The position numbers were made by a program, and so were the translations under genes. The notes beneath the pieces were generated by a model. The model was not told the DNA's origin, did no database searches, and saw only the letters and a program-made list of their open reading frames with translations. A stretch of 64,000 bases of DNA from an uncultured Faecalibacterium sp. Its GTDB lineage: Bacteria > Bacillota > Clostridia > Oscillospirales > Ruminococcaceae. The DNA lies in NCBI GenBank assembly GCA_934524985.1, contig CAKSYT010000003.1:124001-188000 (forward strand), read 5' to 3'. Positions 54,103 through 62,183 of this stretch are shown here, piece by piece. How positions within the stretch are numbered: position 1 is the stretch's first letter; every line of letters starts with the position of its first letter.

Positions 54103-54549
54103 ATGGAACCCATCACTGTAAAATATAAGGTACTGGATGCCCGGGCAAAGGTGCCCGCCTATGCCACCCCCGGCGCAGCTGCCGCCGACCTGTGCGCTGT
54201 GCTGGACGCACCGCTGACCGTTGCCCCCATGCAGCGGGTGCTGGTGCCCACCGGCCTTGCCATCGAGCTGCCCGGTGCCCACAGTGTAGCGCTGGTGTAT
54301 GCCCGCAGCGGCCTGTCCATCAAGCACGGCCTGTGCATGGCCAACGGCGTGGGCGTGGTGGACAGTGATTACCGCGGCGAGCTGAAGGTGCCCATGGTCA
54401 ATCTGGGTGCCGAGGCTTACACCATCCAGCCCGGCGAACGGGTGGCGCAGCTGTGCATCGCTCCGGTGTACACCGCTGCCTTTGTGCCCGCCGAGGAGCT
54501 GGGCGACACCCAGCGCGGCGCGGGCGGCTTTGGCTCTACCGGCCGATAA
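54103..54549 (+). CDS. dut: deoxyuridine triphosphatase
   Basis: Hydrolyses dUTP to dUMP. ATG 54103 gives 148 residues, the trimeric dUTPase length. Motifs: ATPGAAAADL, YARSGLSIKHGL, GVVDSDYRGEL and the C-terminal RGAGGFGSTG that closes over the active site. The longer in-frame start at 54025 lies inside the upstream gene. CGAGG is a weak ribosome site. maf follows after 17 bp. Confidence 0.95.
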   Translation: MEPITVKYKVLDARAKVPAYATPGAAAADLCAVLDAPLTVAPMQRVLVPTGLAIELPGAHSVALVYARSGLSIKHGLCMANGVGVVDSDYRGELKVPMVNLGAEAYTIQPGERVAQLCIAPVYTAAFVPAEELGDTQRGAGGFGSTGR

Positions 54550-54566
54550 AGAAGGGACGCGGCAAA

Positions 54567-55130
54567 ATGAAGGAAAATGAGCTAATTTTGGCTTCCGGCA
54601 GCCCCCGCAGGCGGGAGCTGCTCTCCCTGTATACTACCGATTTCACGGTCTGCGTCAGCGATTTTGACGAGAGCGCCGTTACCGCCCCCACCCCGGCGCA
54701 GCTGGTGGAGCAGCTGGCCATCGGCAAGTGCCTTGCAGTGGCAAGGCAGCACCCGGATGCCGTTGTCATCGGCTGTGACACGGTGGTGGACGTGGACGGC
54801 ACTGTGTTCGGCAAGCCCCATGACGCCGAGGACGCCAAGCGGATGCTGCGCGCCCTCTCCGGCAAGACCCATCAGGTGCACACCGGCGTCTGCATTGCAA
54901 AAGGGGACAGGGCAGAGCACTTTGTGGACAGCTGCAGGGTGACCTTTTTCCCGCTGGGGGAGGAGGAGATCGCGTTCTACACCGCCACCCCGGAGCCTTA
55001 CGATAAGGCCGGTGCCTACGCCATTCAGGGACGTGCAGCCCTGTGGCTGGACCGCATCGAGGGCGACTACTACACCATTATGGGGCTGCCGGTCAGCCGC
55101 ACCGTACAGACGCTGGCACGTTTTTTGTGA
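54567..55130 (+). CDS. maf: Maf nucleotide pyrophosphatase
   Basis: The 187-residue house-cleaning enzyme hydrolyses non-canonical or pyrimidine nucleoside triphosphates; overproduction blocks septation in Bacillus. LASGSPRRRELL (8-19) and VIGCDTVV hold the conserved residues, and DKAGAYAIQGRAALW is the C-terminal signature. Its position just before mreBCD is the standard Firmicute one. Confidence 0.95.
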   Translation: MKENELILASGSPRRRELLSLYTTDFTVCVSDFDESAVTAPTPAQLVEQLAIGKCLAVARQHPDAVVIGCDTVVDVDGTVFGKPHDAEDAKRMLRALSGKTHQVHTGVCIAKGDRAEHFVDSCRVTFFPLGEEEIAFYTATPEPYDKAGAYAIQGRAALWLDRIEGDYYTIMGLPVSRTVQTLARFL

Positions 55131-55167
55131 GAAAAATGGAAAAATGATAGAAAACTTGCCGAAACGC

Positions 55168-55196
55168 TTGAGAAATGAAGCACTTGCGGCTATAAT
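55168..55196 (+). promoter_or_regulatory. mreB promoter
   Basis: TTGAGA (55168-55173), 17-bp spacer, TATAAT (55191-55196). Leader about 90 nt. Confidence 0.85.
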
Positions 55197-55292
55197 AGAA
55201 CCGTGTTATTCTGCGCAGGAGGGTCTGTTTACCGCAGACTGTCCGGCATTCTGGGATAGATTTAAGGAACGATCGTAAGGAGATTTGGAACA

Positions 55293-56315
<1,023 letters not shown>

Positions 56316-56405
56316 GAGCGGCTCTCTGCGGAGAGTGCTGCTCAGAATGCGGAAAAGTTTCAGACACAGCAGCTGTGCGTTTTTCCGCTGCAAACACTGC
56401 ATCTT

Positions 56406-56436
56406 GCGCGGATGGCACGGCTGTCCGCGCTTTTTT
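56406..56436 (+). terminator. terminator or attenuator between mreB and mreC
   Basis: GCGCGGA (56406-56412) pairs with TCCGCGC (56424-56430), then T6. As no clear promoter is seen before mreC, partial read-through is likely. Confidence 0.8.
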
Positions 56437-56489
56437 CATGCAAAGGCCTGCGGTAGGGCGCGGGCATCCCGACAGGAGGGAAGGACCCT

Positions 56490-57320
56490 TTGAAAGATTT
56501 TTTTGATACCTGGAAATTCAAGATCCTTGTGGCCGTGGCGGTATTTCTGGTGGGCATCATGGCCTACGCCGGTGCCAATGGCCGCCTGACCGCAGCCCCG
56601 CAGGAGCTGCTGGGCGTGATTCTGACCCCCTTCCAGAAGGCGGCGGCTGTGGTCAGCGGCGGCGTGGGTGCGGTGTGGGAAAAATACACCAGCATCGACG
56701 AGGTCATGGAGCAGAACGAGCAGCTGGAAGCGGAAAACGCCGAGCTGCGCCAGCAGATGGTGGACTACGACCGCATCAAGGCCGAAAACGAGGCCTACAA
56801 GGCGCTGGCTAATATTCAGGAAAAGAACAGCAACGCCACCTATGTATCCGGTTTTGTTATTGGCCGCGACCCGCTGGACGAGTTCGGCGGTTTCACGCTG
56901 GACAAGGGCACCGCAGACGGCGTAGCAGTGAACAATGCGGTCATCAGTGACCGCGGCTATCTGCTGGGCGTGGTAGTGGAAGCCGACCCGACCAGCTGCA
57001 AGGTGATGACCATCCTGCACCCCAACTTCAATGCGGCAGGCGTGGTCTCCCGCACCCGGGAAAACGGCATCCTGAACGGCAATACCACCTATGCAGCGGA
57101 CGGCCTGTGCACCCTGACCAATCTGGAGCGCAGCACCGAGACTCGCGCGGGCGATCAGGTCATCACCACCGGTCTGGGCGGGGTGTTCCCGCCGGATCTT
57201 CTGGTGGGCACGGTGCAGGATGTGGTGCCGGAAGCCAGCGGCAAATCCTCCATTGCGGTGGTGCGCCCCGGTGCAGACCCCCGCACCGCCAAGCACGTTT
57301 TTATCATTACTGCGTACTAA
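56490..57320 (+). CDS. mreC: rod shape-determining protein MreC
   Basis: The 276-residue bitopic protein links MreB to PBP2 outside the membrane. A membrane helix (about 10-28), a coiled coil (about 70-105, EQNEQLEAENAELRQQM) and the double beta-barrel domain follow (GRDPLDEFGGFTLDKGTADG). The start is TTG 56490, with AGGAGGG 9 bp upstream. mreD follows after 15 bp. Confidence 0.95.
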   Translation: MKDFFDTWKFKILVAVAVFLVGIMAYAGANGRLTAAPQELLGVILTPFQKAAAVVSGGVGAVWEKYTSIDEVMEQNEQLEAENAELRQQMVDYDRIKAENEAYKALANIQEKNSNATYVSGFVIGRDPLDEFGGFTLDKGTADGVAVNNAVISDRGYLLGVVVEADPTSCKVMTILHPNFNAAGVVSRTRENGILNGNTTYAADGLCTLTNLERSTETRAGDQVITTGLGGVFPPDLLVGTVQDVVPEASGKSSIAVVRPGADPRTAKHVFIITAY

Positions 57321-57335
57321 GGAGGGCACACTGCT

Positions 57336-57869
57336 ATGGAATCTCGCCGCAAGCGCAGCCGCAGTCAGTTGCTGAAGTGGGGCTGCTATGTGCTGGCGCT
57401 GTTTGTGTGCGCCGCTTTGCAGACCACGCCCGGGCTGTTCCAGCTGGGGGAGGCAAAGCCGCTGCTGGTGCTGCCGCTGTGTCTGGCAGTGGCGGTATTT
57501 GAGGGAGAGTTTGCCGGAGCACTGTTTGGCACGGTGGGCGGCCTTTTGTGGGACTACGCCGCCGGGCGCACGGTGGGTATGCTGGCGCTGGAACTGCTGC
57601 TGCTCTGCTTTGGAGTATCGGTGCTGGTGCAGCTGTATCTGCAGGTGAACCCCGGCAACTTTGCCGCCGTAAGCACTGTGACGGCACTGCTGGTGCTCTC
57701 GCTGGACTGGCTGTTTTTCTACTATATGCCGGGCTTTACCGGCGCGGCACTGCGGTACCTTATCTTTGTACTGCCCAGTGCGGCGCTGACCATCCCGGCG
57801 GCGCTGTTGGCTTTCTGGCTGGTGCAGCGCATCCATGACGGGTTCCGGATCGACAACGGTGTGGTCTAG
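57336..57869 (+). CDS. mreD: rod shape-determining protein MreD
   Basis: The 177-residue hydrophobic protein has five to six membrane segments, the size and position of MreD. The sequence is poorly conserved; PLLVLPLCLAVAVFEGEFAGALFGTVGGLLWDY carries the family-like E and G residues at roughly 45-75. AAGGAGGG precedes the ATG. The PBP2 gene follows after 19 bp. Confidence 0.9.
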   Translation: MESRRKRSRSQLLKWGCYVLALFVCAALQTTPGLFQLGEAKPLLVLPLCLAVAVFEGEFAGALFGTVGGLLWDYAAGRTVGMLALELLLLCFGVSVLVQLYLQVNPGNFAAVSTVTALLVLSLDWLFFYYMPGFTGAALRYLIFVLPSAALTIPAALLAFWLVQRIHDGFRIDNGVV

Positions 57870-57888
57870 CCCGCAAAAGGAGAACCAG

Positions 57889-60126
57889 ATGAACGAAAAT
57901 GAACGCAAGGTCGTGGTGCGGCGGATGCTGCTGCTCATCGCAGTGGCCTGCATCATCATGGGGCTGTACACCTTCCGGCTGATCTTTTTGCAGCTGGTCA
58001 ATGGGGACAGCTTCAAGGCAAAAGCCACCAACACCACGGATTATAAGTTCACGGTCACCGCCGCGCGCGGCAATATCGTGGACAGCACCGGCAAGCGCAT
58101 TGCCACCACCAGCACCGGCTATAATGTGGTGCTGAACAAGCTGCAGATGGGAGATCAGGATCTGGACACCATGCTGCAGCAGATCGTGGAGCTTTTGCGC
58201 AAGAACGATGAAAAATGGATGGATACCCTGCTCATCAGCGAGCCGGATGCCGCCGGGAACTATACCTTTACGGACAGCGCCGACAGCGCCAGCGACCAGA
58301 AAACGCTGGCAGACATGAAGGAGACGCTGGGGCTGCAGCAGTACGCCACCGCCAACGATGTGATGGAGATGCTGGTGGAGAAAAACCACCTGGAAAGCTT
58401 CTCCCTGCCGTGGCAGCGGGTGCTGGCGGGCATCCATTACGAGATGGACCGGCAGGCCTTTTCCAACGTGAACAACTTTATCATGGCTGAAAACGTCAGT
58501 CAGGTGACGGTGGCTACCATCAAGGAGCATTCCCTCACGCTGCCGGGCGTGGAGATCGTGGAGACCAGCACCCGCAGCTATGAGCAGGGGGATATCCTGC
58601 CCGCTGTGCTGGGGCGTGTGGGCAAGATCACCGCCGAAAAGTGGAAGGTGACCGATGAAAACGGTCAGGTGACCTATCCGCTCAAGGAAAAAGGCTATAA
58701 CATGAACGATGTGATCGGCATCTCCGGCCTTGAGTCCGTGTACGAGGATGAGCTGCGCGGCAAGGACGGCGTGGAGACCATCACCCGCAATTCGGACGGT
58801 GTGATCGTGGACACCAAGATCACTACCGTGCCGGAGCCGGGGCATACCGTGCAGCTGACCATCAACAGCGACTTTCAGCGGGCGGTGGATAAGGCGCTTG
58901 CCAACAACATCGATATGATCAACCGGGTGTACAACACCGGCGATATGAAAGCTGCTGCCGGTGCTGCGGTGGTGCTGGATGTGAAGGACGGCAGCGTGCT
59001 GGCGGCTGCGAACTACCCCAGCTTTGACCAGAACCTGTACGCCACCAACTATTCCGAGTACAGCGCCGACCCCAGCCTGCCCCTGTTCAACCGGGCATTG
59101 CAAGGCCTGTACACCCCCGGCTCCACCTTTAAACCGGCTGTGGCGGTGGCGGCGCTGGACAGTGGCCTCATCAACCAGTACTCCACCGTCAACTGCACCG
59201 GCGTGTATACCTATTATAAGGACTACCACCCCCGCTGCACCCGTCACGGACACAGCGGCAACATTGATGTAGTTACCGCTATTAAATGGAGCTGCAACAT
59301 CTTCTTCTATGATGTAGGCCGCCGCCTGACCAGTGATGTCTACGATGCCTACGCCTACAAGCTGGGTCTTGGCCAGCGCACCGGCGTGGAGGTCAACGAG
59401 GCTGTGGGACGCCTGACCAAAAAGACGGATAAAAACTACGTCTCCTCGCTGGATATTCAGGCTGCTATCGGTCAGGGCAACACGGTGGTAAGCCCCATCC
59501 AGCTGGCTACCTACGCCGCCACACTGGCCAACAACGGCGTGCGCTACCGCACCCACTTTGTCAAGGCGATTCTGGATACCAACACCGGCGAGGTGCTCAG
59601 TGAGACCCAGCCGGAGGTGATGGATATCATCGAGGGCAACGGCAACACCTTTGATCTGGTGCGGCAGGGCATGACACTGGTGCCCAGCACCATCAGCGGC
59701 AAGATCTCCAGCTACCCCATTGCCATCGCCTGCAAGACCGGTACCCCCCAGCGCAGCGAGACCTACGCGTCGGGCAAGCACTACCTGAACGCTATGATGA
59801 TCGCCTATCTCCCGGCAGACGACCCGGAGATCGCCATCGGCATTACGGTGGAGTACGGCGGCTACGGTGCCCGCACCGGCGATCTGGCGGTGGATATCGC
59901 CAACGCCTACTTTGCCATGAAGGACGGCACGCTGGAGGTGGACCCCTATGTGGACCCGCGTACCGTGGTGCAGGAGGATGCCGCAGCATCGGATACTACC
60001 ACCCAGACCGACCTAGATGCTGCGAATGATGCACAGACCGCTGCCGCCGCTGCAGAACCGCAGCAGACGACCGTGCCCGCAGGGGTGACAGAGGAAGAAA
60101 ACAACGATGCACTGCTTGCGCAGTAA
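57889..60126 (+). CDS. mrdA: penicillin-binding protein 2, elongation transpeptidase
   Basis: Class B PBP crosslinking peptidoglycan during elongation. ATG 57889 with AAAAGGAG gives 745 residues. Membrane helix about 12-34; dimerisation domain (AARGNIVDSTGKRIATTSTG); transpeptidase domain with S412-T-F-K, S468-C-N and K616-T-G. The tail (about 690-745) is Ala/Thr/Gln-rich and disordered. No rodA partner follows; the next gene is mgsA with its own promoter. Confidence 0.95.
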   Translation: MNENERKVVVRRMLLLIAVACIIMGLYTFRLIFLQLVNGDSFKAKATNTTDYKFTVTAARGNIVDSTGKRIATTSTGYNVVLNKLQMGDQDLDTMLQQIVELLRKNDEKWMDTLLISEPDAAGNYTFTDSADSASDQKTLADMKETLGLQQYATANDVMEMLVEKNHLESFSLPWQRVLAGIHYEMDRQAFSNVNNFIMAENVSQVTVATIKEHSLTLPGVEIVETSTRSYEQGDILPAVLGRVGKITAEKWKVTDENGQVTYPLKEKGYNMNDVIGISGLESVYEDELRGKDGVETITRNSDGVIVDTKITTVPEPGHTVQLTINSDFQRAVDKALANNIDMINRVYNTGDMKAAAGAAVVLDVKDGSVLAAANYPSFDQNLYATNYSEYSADPSLPLFNRALQGLYTPGSTFKPAVAVAALDSGLINQYSTVNCTGVYTYYKDYHPRCTRHGHSGNIDVVTAIKWSCNIFFYDVGRRLTSDVYDAYAYKLGLGQRTGVEVNEAVGRLTKKTDKNYVSSLDIQAAIGQGNTVVSPIQLATYAATLANNGVRYRTHFVKAILDTNTGEVLSETQPEVMDIIEGNGNTFDLVRQGMTLVPSTISGKISSYPIAIACKTGTPQRSETYASGKHYLNAMMIAYLPADDPEIAIGITVEYGGYGARTGDLAVDIANAYFAMKDGTLEVDPYVDPRTVVQEDAAASDTTTQTDLDAANDAQTAAAAAEPQQTTVPAGVTEEENNDALLAQ

Positions 60127-60189
60127 GGCGCAGCTGCGTGCAAAGAAGTGAACTTGAACGAAAATTTGAATATTGTGTCCAAAAACCTG

Positions 60190-60218
60190 TTGTAAATGAG
60201 TTGCATTTGTGATATCAT
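60190..60218 (+). promoter_or_regulatory. mgsA promoter
   Basis: TTGTAA (60190-60195), 17-bp spacer, TATCAT (60213-60218). Confidence 0.7.
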
Positions 60219-60283
60219 GTATACCAAAGGAAATTTAGCAAGTGTTTTATATACAAATGTTTCAATAGAGGAGAGATCTACAG

Positions 60284-60688
60284 ATGACGATTGCCCTGAT
60301 CGCGCATGACTCCAAAAAGGAGCTGATGGTTCAGTTCTGCACGGCGTACTGCCGTATTCTGAGCCAGCATAAATTGGTGGCGACCGGCACCACCGGCAAA
60401 CTGATTTCCGAGGCCACCGGCCTGCAGGTACAGCGTTTTCTGGCCGGTGTGCAGGGCGGCGACCAGCAGATCGCGTCCCGCATTGCCTGCAACGAGATCG
60501 ACCTGCTGCTGTTCTTCCGCGACCCCATCAATGCCAAGCCCAGCGAGCCGAATGAGATGACCCTGCTGCGCCTGTGCGATGTGCATAACATCCCCATGGC
60601 CACCAACATCGCTACCGCCGAGGTGCTGATCCATGGCTTGGAGCGCGGAGATCTGGACTGGCGCGATATCGTGCACCCGCAGAACTAA
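60284..60688 (+). CDS. mgsA: methylglyoxal synthase
   Basis: Converts dihydroxyacetone phosphate to methylglyoxal, a phosphate-releasing bypass of glycolysis. The 134-residue protein starts [23 protein letters not shown] binds phosphate, [10 protein letters not shown] holds the catalytic aspartate and LLLFFRDP is typical. GAGGAGAG precedes the ATG. It normally closes the mre-min-rod cluster in clostridia, which explains its place here. Confidence 0.96.
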   Translation: MTIALIAHDSKKELMVQFCTAYCRILSQHKLVATGTTGKLISEATGLQVQRFLAGVQGGDQQIASRIACNEIDLLLFFRDPINAKPSEPNEMTLLRLCDVHNIPMATNIATAEVLIHGLERGDLDWRDIVHPQN

Positions 60689-60696
60689 AGCATGCA

Positions 60697-60737
60697 AAAA
60701 AGAAGCGCTGCATCGTACAGATGCAGCGCTTCTTTTT
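60697..60737. terminator. bidirectional terminator
   Basis: An 18-bp stem (60697-60714 with 60720-60737) with A-rich and T-rich ends separates mgsA (+) from the minus-strand MnmA-like gene. Confidence 0.93.
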
Positions 60738-60777
60738 GCTTCTCGGGTAAAAAATGCAATGCGGATATTTCGCGGTG

Positions 60778-61320
60778 TCAGACTGTACCGTTTACCTTGA
60801 AATCCTGTGCCATCTCCTGCACATCGGCGGCGGTAAACTCGCCCAAGGGCAGCAGCAGCCGGGCAAGGGTATCCTGCGGCAGCGCCGCCAGTGCAGCGCT
60901 CTCGTCCAGTGCAGCGTCCACAGCGGGGCAGACTGCGTGCACGCCATCGCTGCCCAGCTCCACCCGGGCGTGGTGCCCGGTGGCAATATACTGGATGCCC
61001 AGCTTGTCGGCAGCGGTCAGCAGGGCGGCAAACCGGGCGTCGTTGCCGCTGCCCAGTACCTCGGCGGGCTGGTCTGCCAGTGCTTCTGCCTTCAGCACGA
61101 TGCACTCGATGCCAAGCGCCTCGGCAGCCTGCCGTGCGGCTGCGGCCCATGCGCTCTGCTCAGCGGCCAGCTGCACCACAGCCCCGGCTACGCCGAAGCC
61201 CTGCTGCTGCAAAATGCGCACCACAACGCCGCAATCCACGGTGCCGTCCATGCTGACAAGCACCTTGTCCTGTGTTTCGTAGGTGTCAAACCCGTTGCCG
61301 GGCAAAAATGCGTCGCTCAT
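60778..61320 (-). CDS. truncated MnmA-like protein with degenerate PP-loop
   Basis: The 180-residue product aligns by eye with the N-terminal half of the tRNA 2-thiouridylase Mnm[16 protein letters not shown] replaces the ATP PP-loop (MnmA has MSGGVDSS), [10 protein letters not shown] matches the MnmA IATGHYARI, and [19 protein letters not shown] matches the segment after it. The PP-loop serines, the NPC catalytic cysteine region and the C-terminal half are gone. ATG 61320 overlaps the rnhA stop (ATGA) with AAGGA upstream, so it appears translated. It may be a decayed paralogue or repurposed protein. True mnmA should exist elsewhere. Confidence 0.65.
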   Translation of the reverse strand: MSDAFLPGNGFDTYETQDKVLVSMDGTVDCGVVVRILQQQGFGVAGAVVQLAAEQSAWAAAARQAAEALGIECIVLKAEALADQPAEVLGSGNDARFAALLTAADKLGIQYIATGHHARVELGSDGVHAVCPAVDAALDESAALAALPQDTLARLLLPLGEFTAADVQEMAQDFKVNGTV

Positions 61321-61781
61321 GTTCCTTGCCTCCCGCCATGTGCTTTGCTTTGTGCTACGGCCAGCTGGTCGCAGCGTTCGTTTTCCGGGTGGCCTGCGTG
61401 GCCCTTTACCCAGACGTAGGTGATCTTGTGCCGTGCTTCCTGCTCCAGTGCCTGTGCCCATAAGTCCGGGTTCAGGGCAGGGGAGCCGTCGGCTTTTTTC
61501 CAGCCCCGGCGCTTCCAGCCCTTGGCCCAGCCCTTTTCCAGCCCGTTGATCACATACTGGCTGTCAGAGCACAGCCGCACCTCGCAGGGCTCCTTGAGCT
61601 GGCGCAGCGCCTCGATAAAGGCCGTCAGCTCCATGCGGTTGTTGGTGGTGCTGGCGTCGCCGCCGCTCAGTTCCTTTTCGTACACCTTGCCGTCAAAGCG
61701 GTAGCGCAGCACCGCACCCCAGCCGCCCGGGCCGGGGTTGCCGCTGCAAGCGCCGTCTGTGTACACCTCTACCTGTTTCAT
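61317..61781 (-). CDS. rnhA: ribonuclease HI
   Basis: Degrades RNA in RNA-DNA hybrids. ATG 61781 follows AAGGAGAACCCC, giving 154 residues, as in E. coli. Catalytic acids: D9 in [15 protein letters not shown]51 in [10 protein letters not shown]73 in [10 protein letters not shown] and the Asp of NERCDQLA. The tryptophan- and lysine-rich handle ([14 protein letters not shown]) is present. It is translationally coupled to the MnmA-like gene. Confidence 0.96.
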   Translation of the reverse strand: MKQVEVYTDGACSGNPGPGGWGAVLRYRFDGKVYEKELSGGDASTTNNRMELTAFIEALRQLKEPCEVRLCSDSQYVINGLEKGWAKGWKRRGWKKADGSPALNPDLWAQALEQEARHKITYVWVKGHAGHPENERCDQLAVAQSKAHGGRQGT

Positions 61782-61811
61782 GGGGTTCTCCTTATAGAAT
61801 AGAATACCTTT

Positions 61812-61840
61812 ATTTAGCGCTATTTTGCCCGGGATGTCAA
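61812..61840 (-). promoter_or_regulatory. possible rnhA promoter
   Basis: Minus strand: a perfect TTGACA (61835-61840) with CTAAAT 17 bp on (61812-61817); the -10 box is poor. Confidence 0.35.
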
Positions 61841-61882
61841 GAGCCAATGTATACGCTAGCCCAGTTTTGCCAAACCTTGGAA

Positions 61883-61911
61883 TTGACAAAACCGGTGCGA
61901 AATACTATACT
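61883..61911 (+). promoter_or_regulatory. rnj promoter
   Basis: TTGACA (61883-61888), 17-bp spacer, TATACT (61906-61911). TACGCTA (61852-61858) and TAGCGTA (61912-61918) form an inverted repeat flanking it. Confidence 0.85.
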
Positions 61912-61918
61912 TAGCGTA

Positions 61919-62183
61919 ACAAAATGCGTATAGGGGTGCACCAAAGGCGTGCGCCCGGCTGTTCCGGCAGAAACGCCACGGTCGCATCGAACAGATGGAC
62001 TTACCTGGCCAAGAACCTCTTGCGGAACCAACAGCGCTGCTGCAAAAAGCACGCTGAACGATAAATTCTATACGATGCATCAACCGGAAGCCGATGCAGT
62101 TTCAGGTGCTTCCCCTGTGCAAGATGCGGCTGCTCTCCCCGGCGGGGCGCGGCCTGGCTTGCAATTGAATCTGGAGGTAAAGA
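61919..62183 (+). promoter_or_regulatory. long 5' untranslated leader of the RNase J gene
   Basis: About 265 nt separate the transcription start from the ATG. GGCGT...ACGCC (around 61948-61980) can form a hairpin. A short in-frame-open stretch from 62076 overlaps the start of the gene in another frame but has no ribosome site. No known riboswitch pattern was seen. Confidence 0.5.

Noticed and set aside
55144..55278. Short ORF between maf and mreB
   Set aside because: It overlaps the mreB promoter and has no ribosome site or recognisable sequence.
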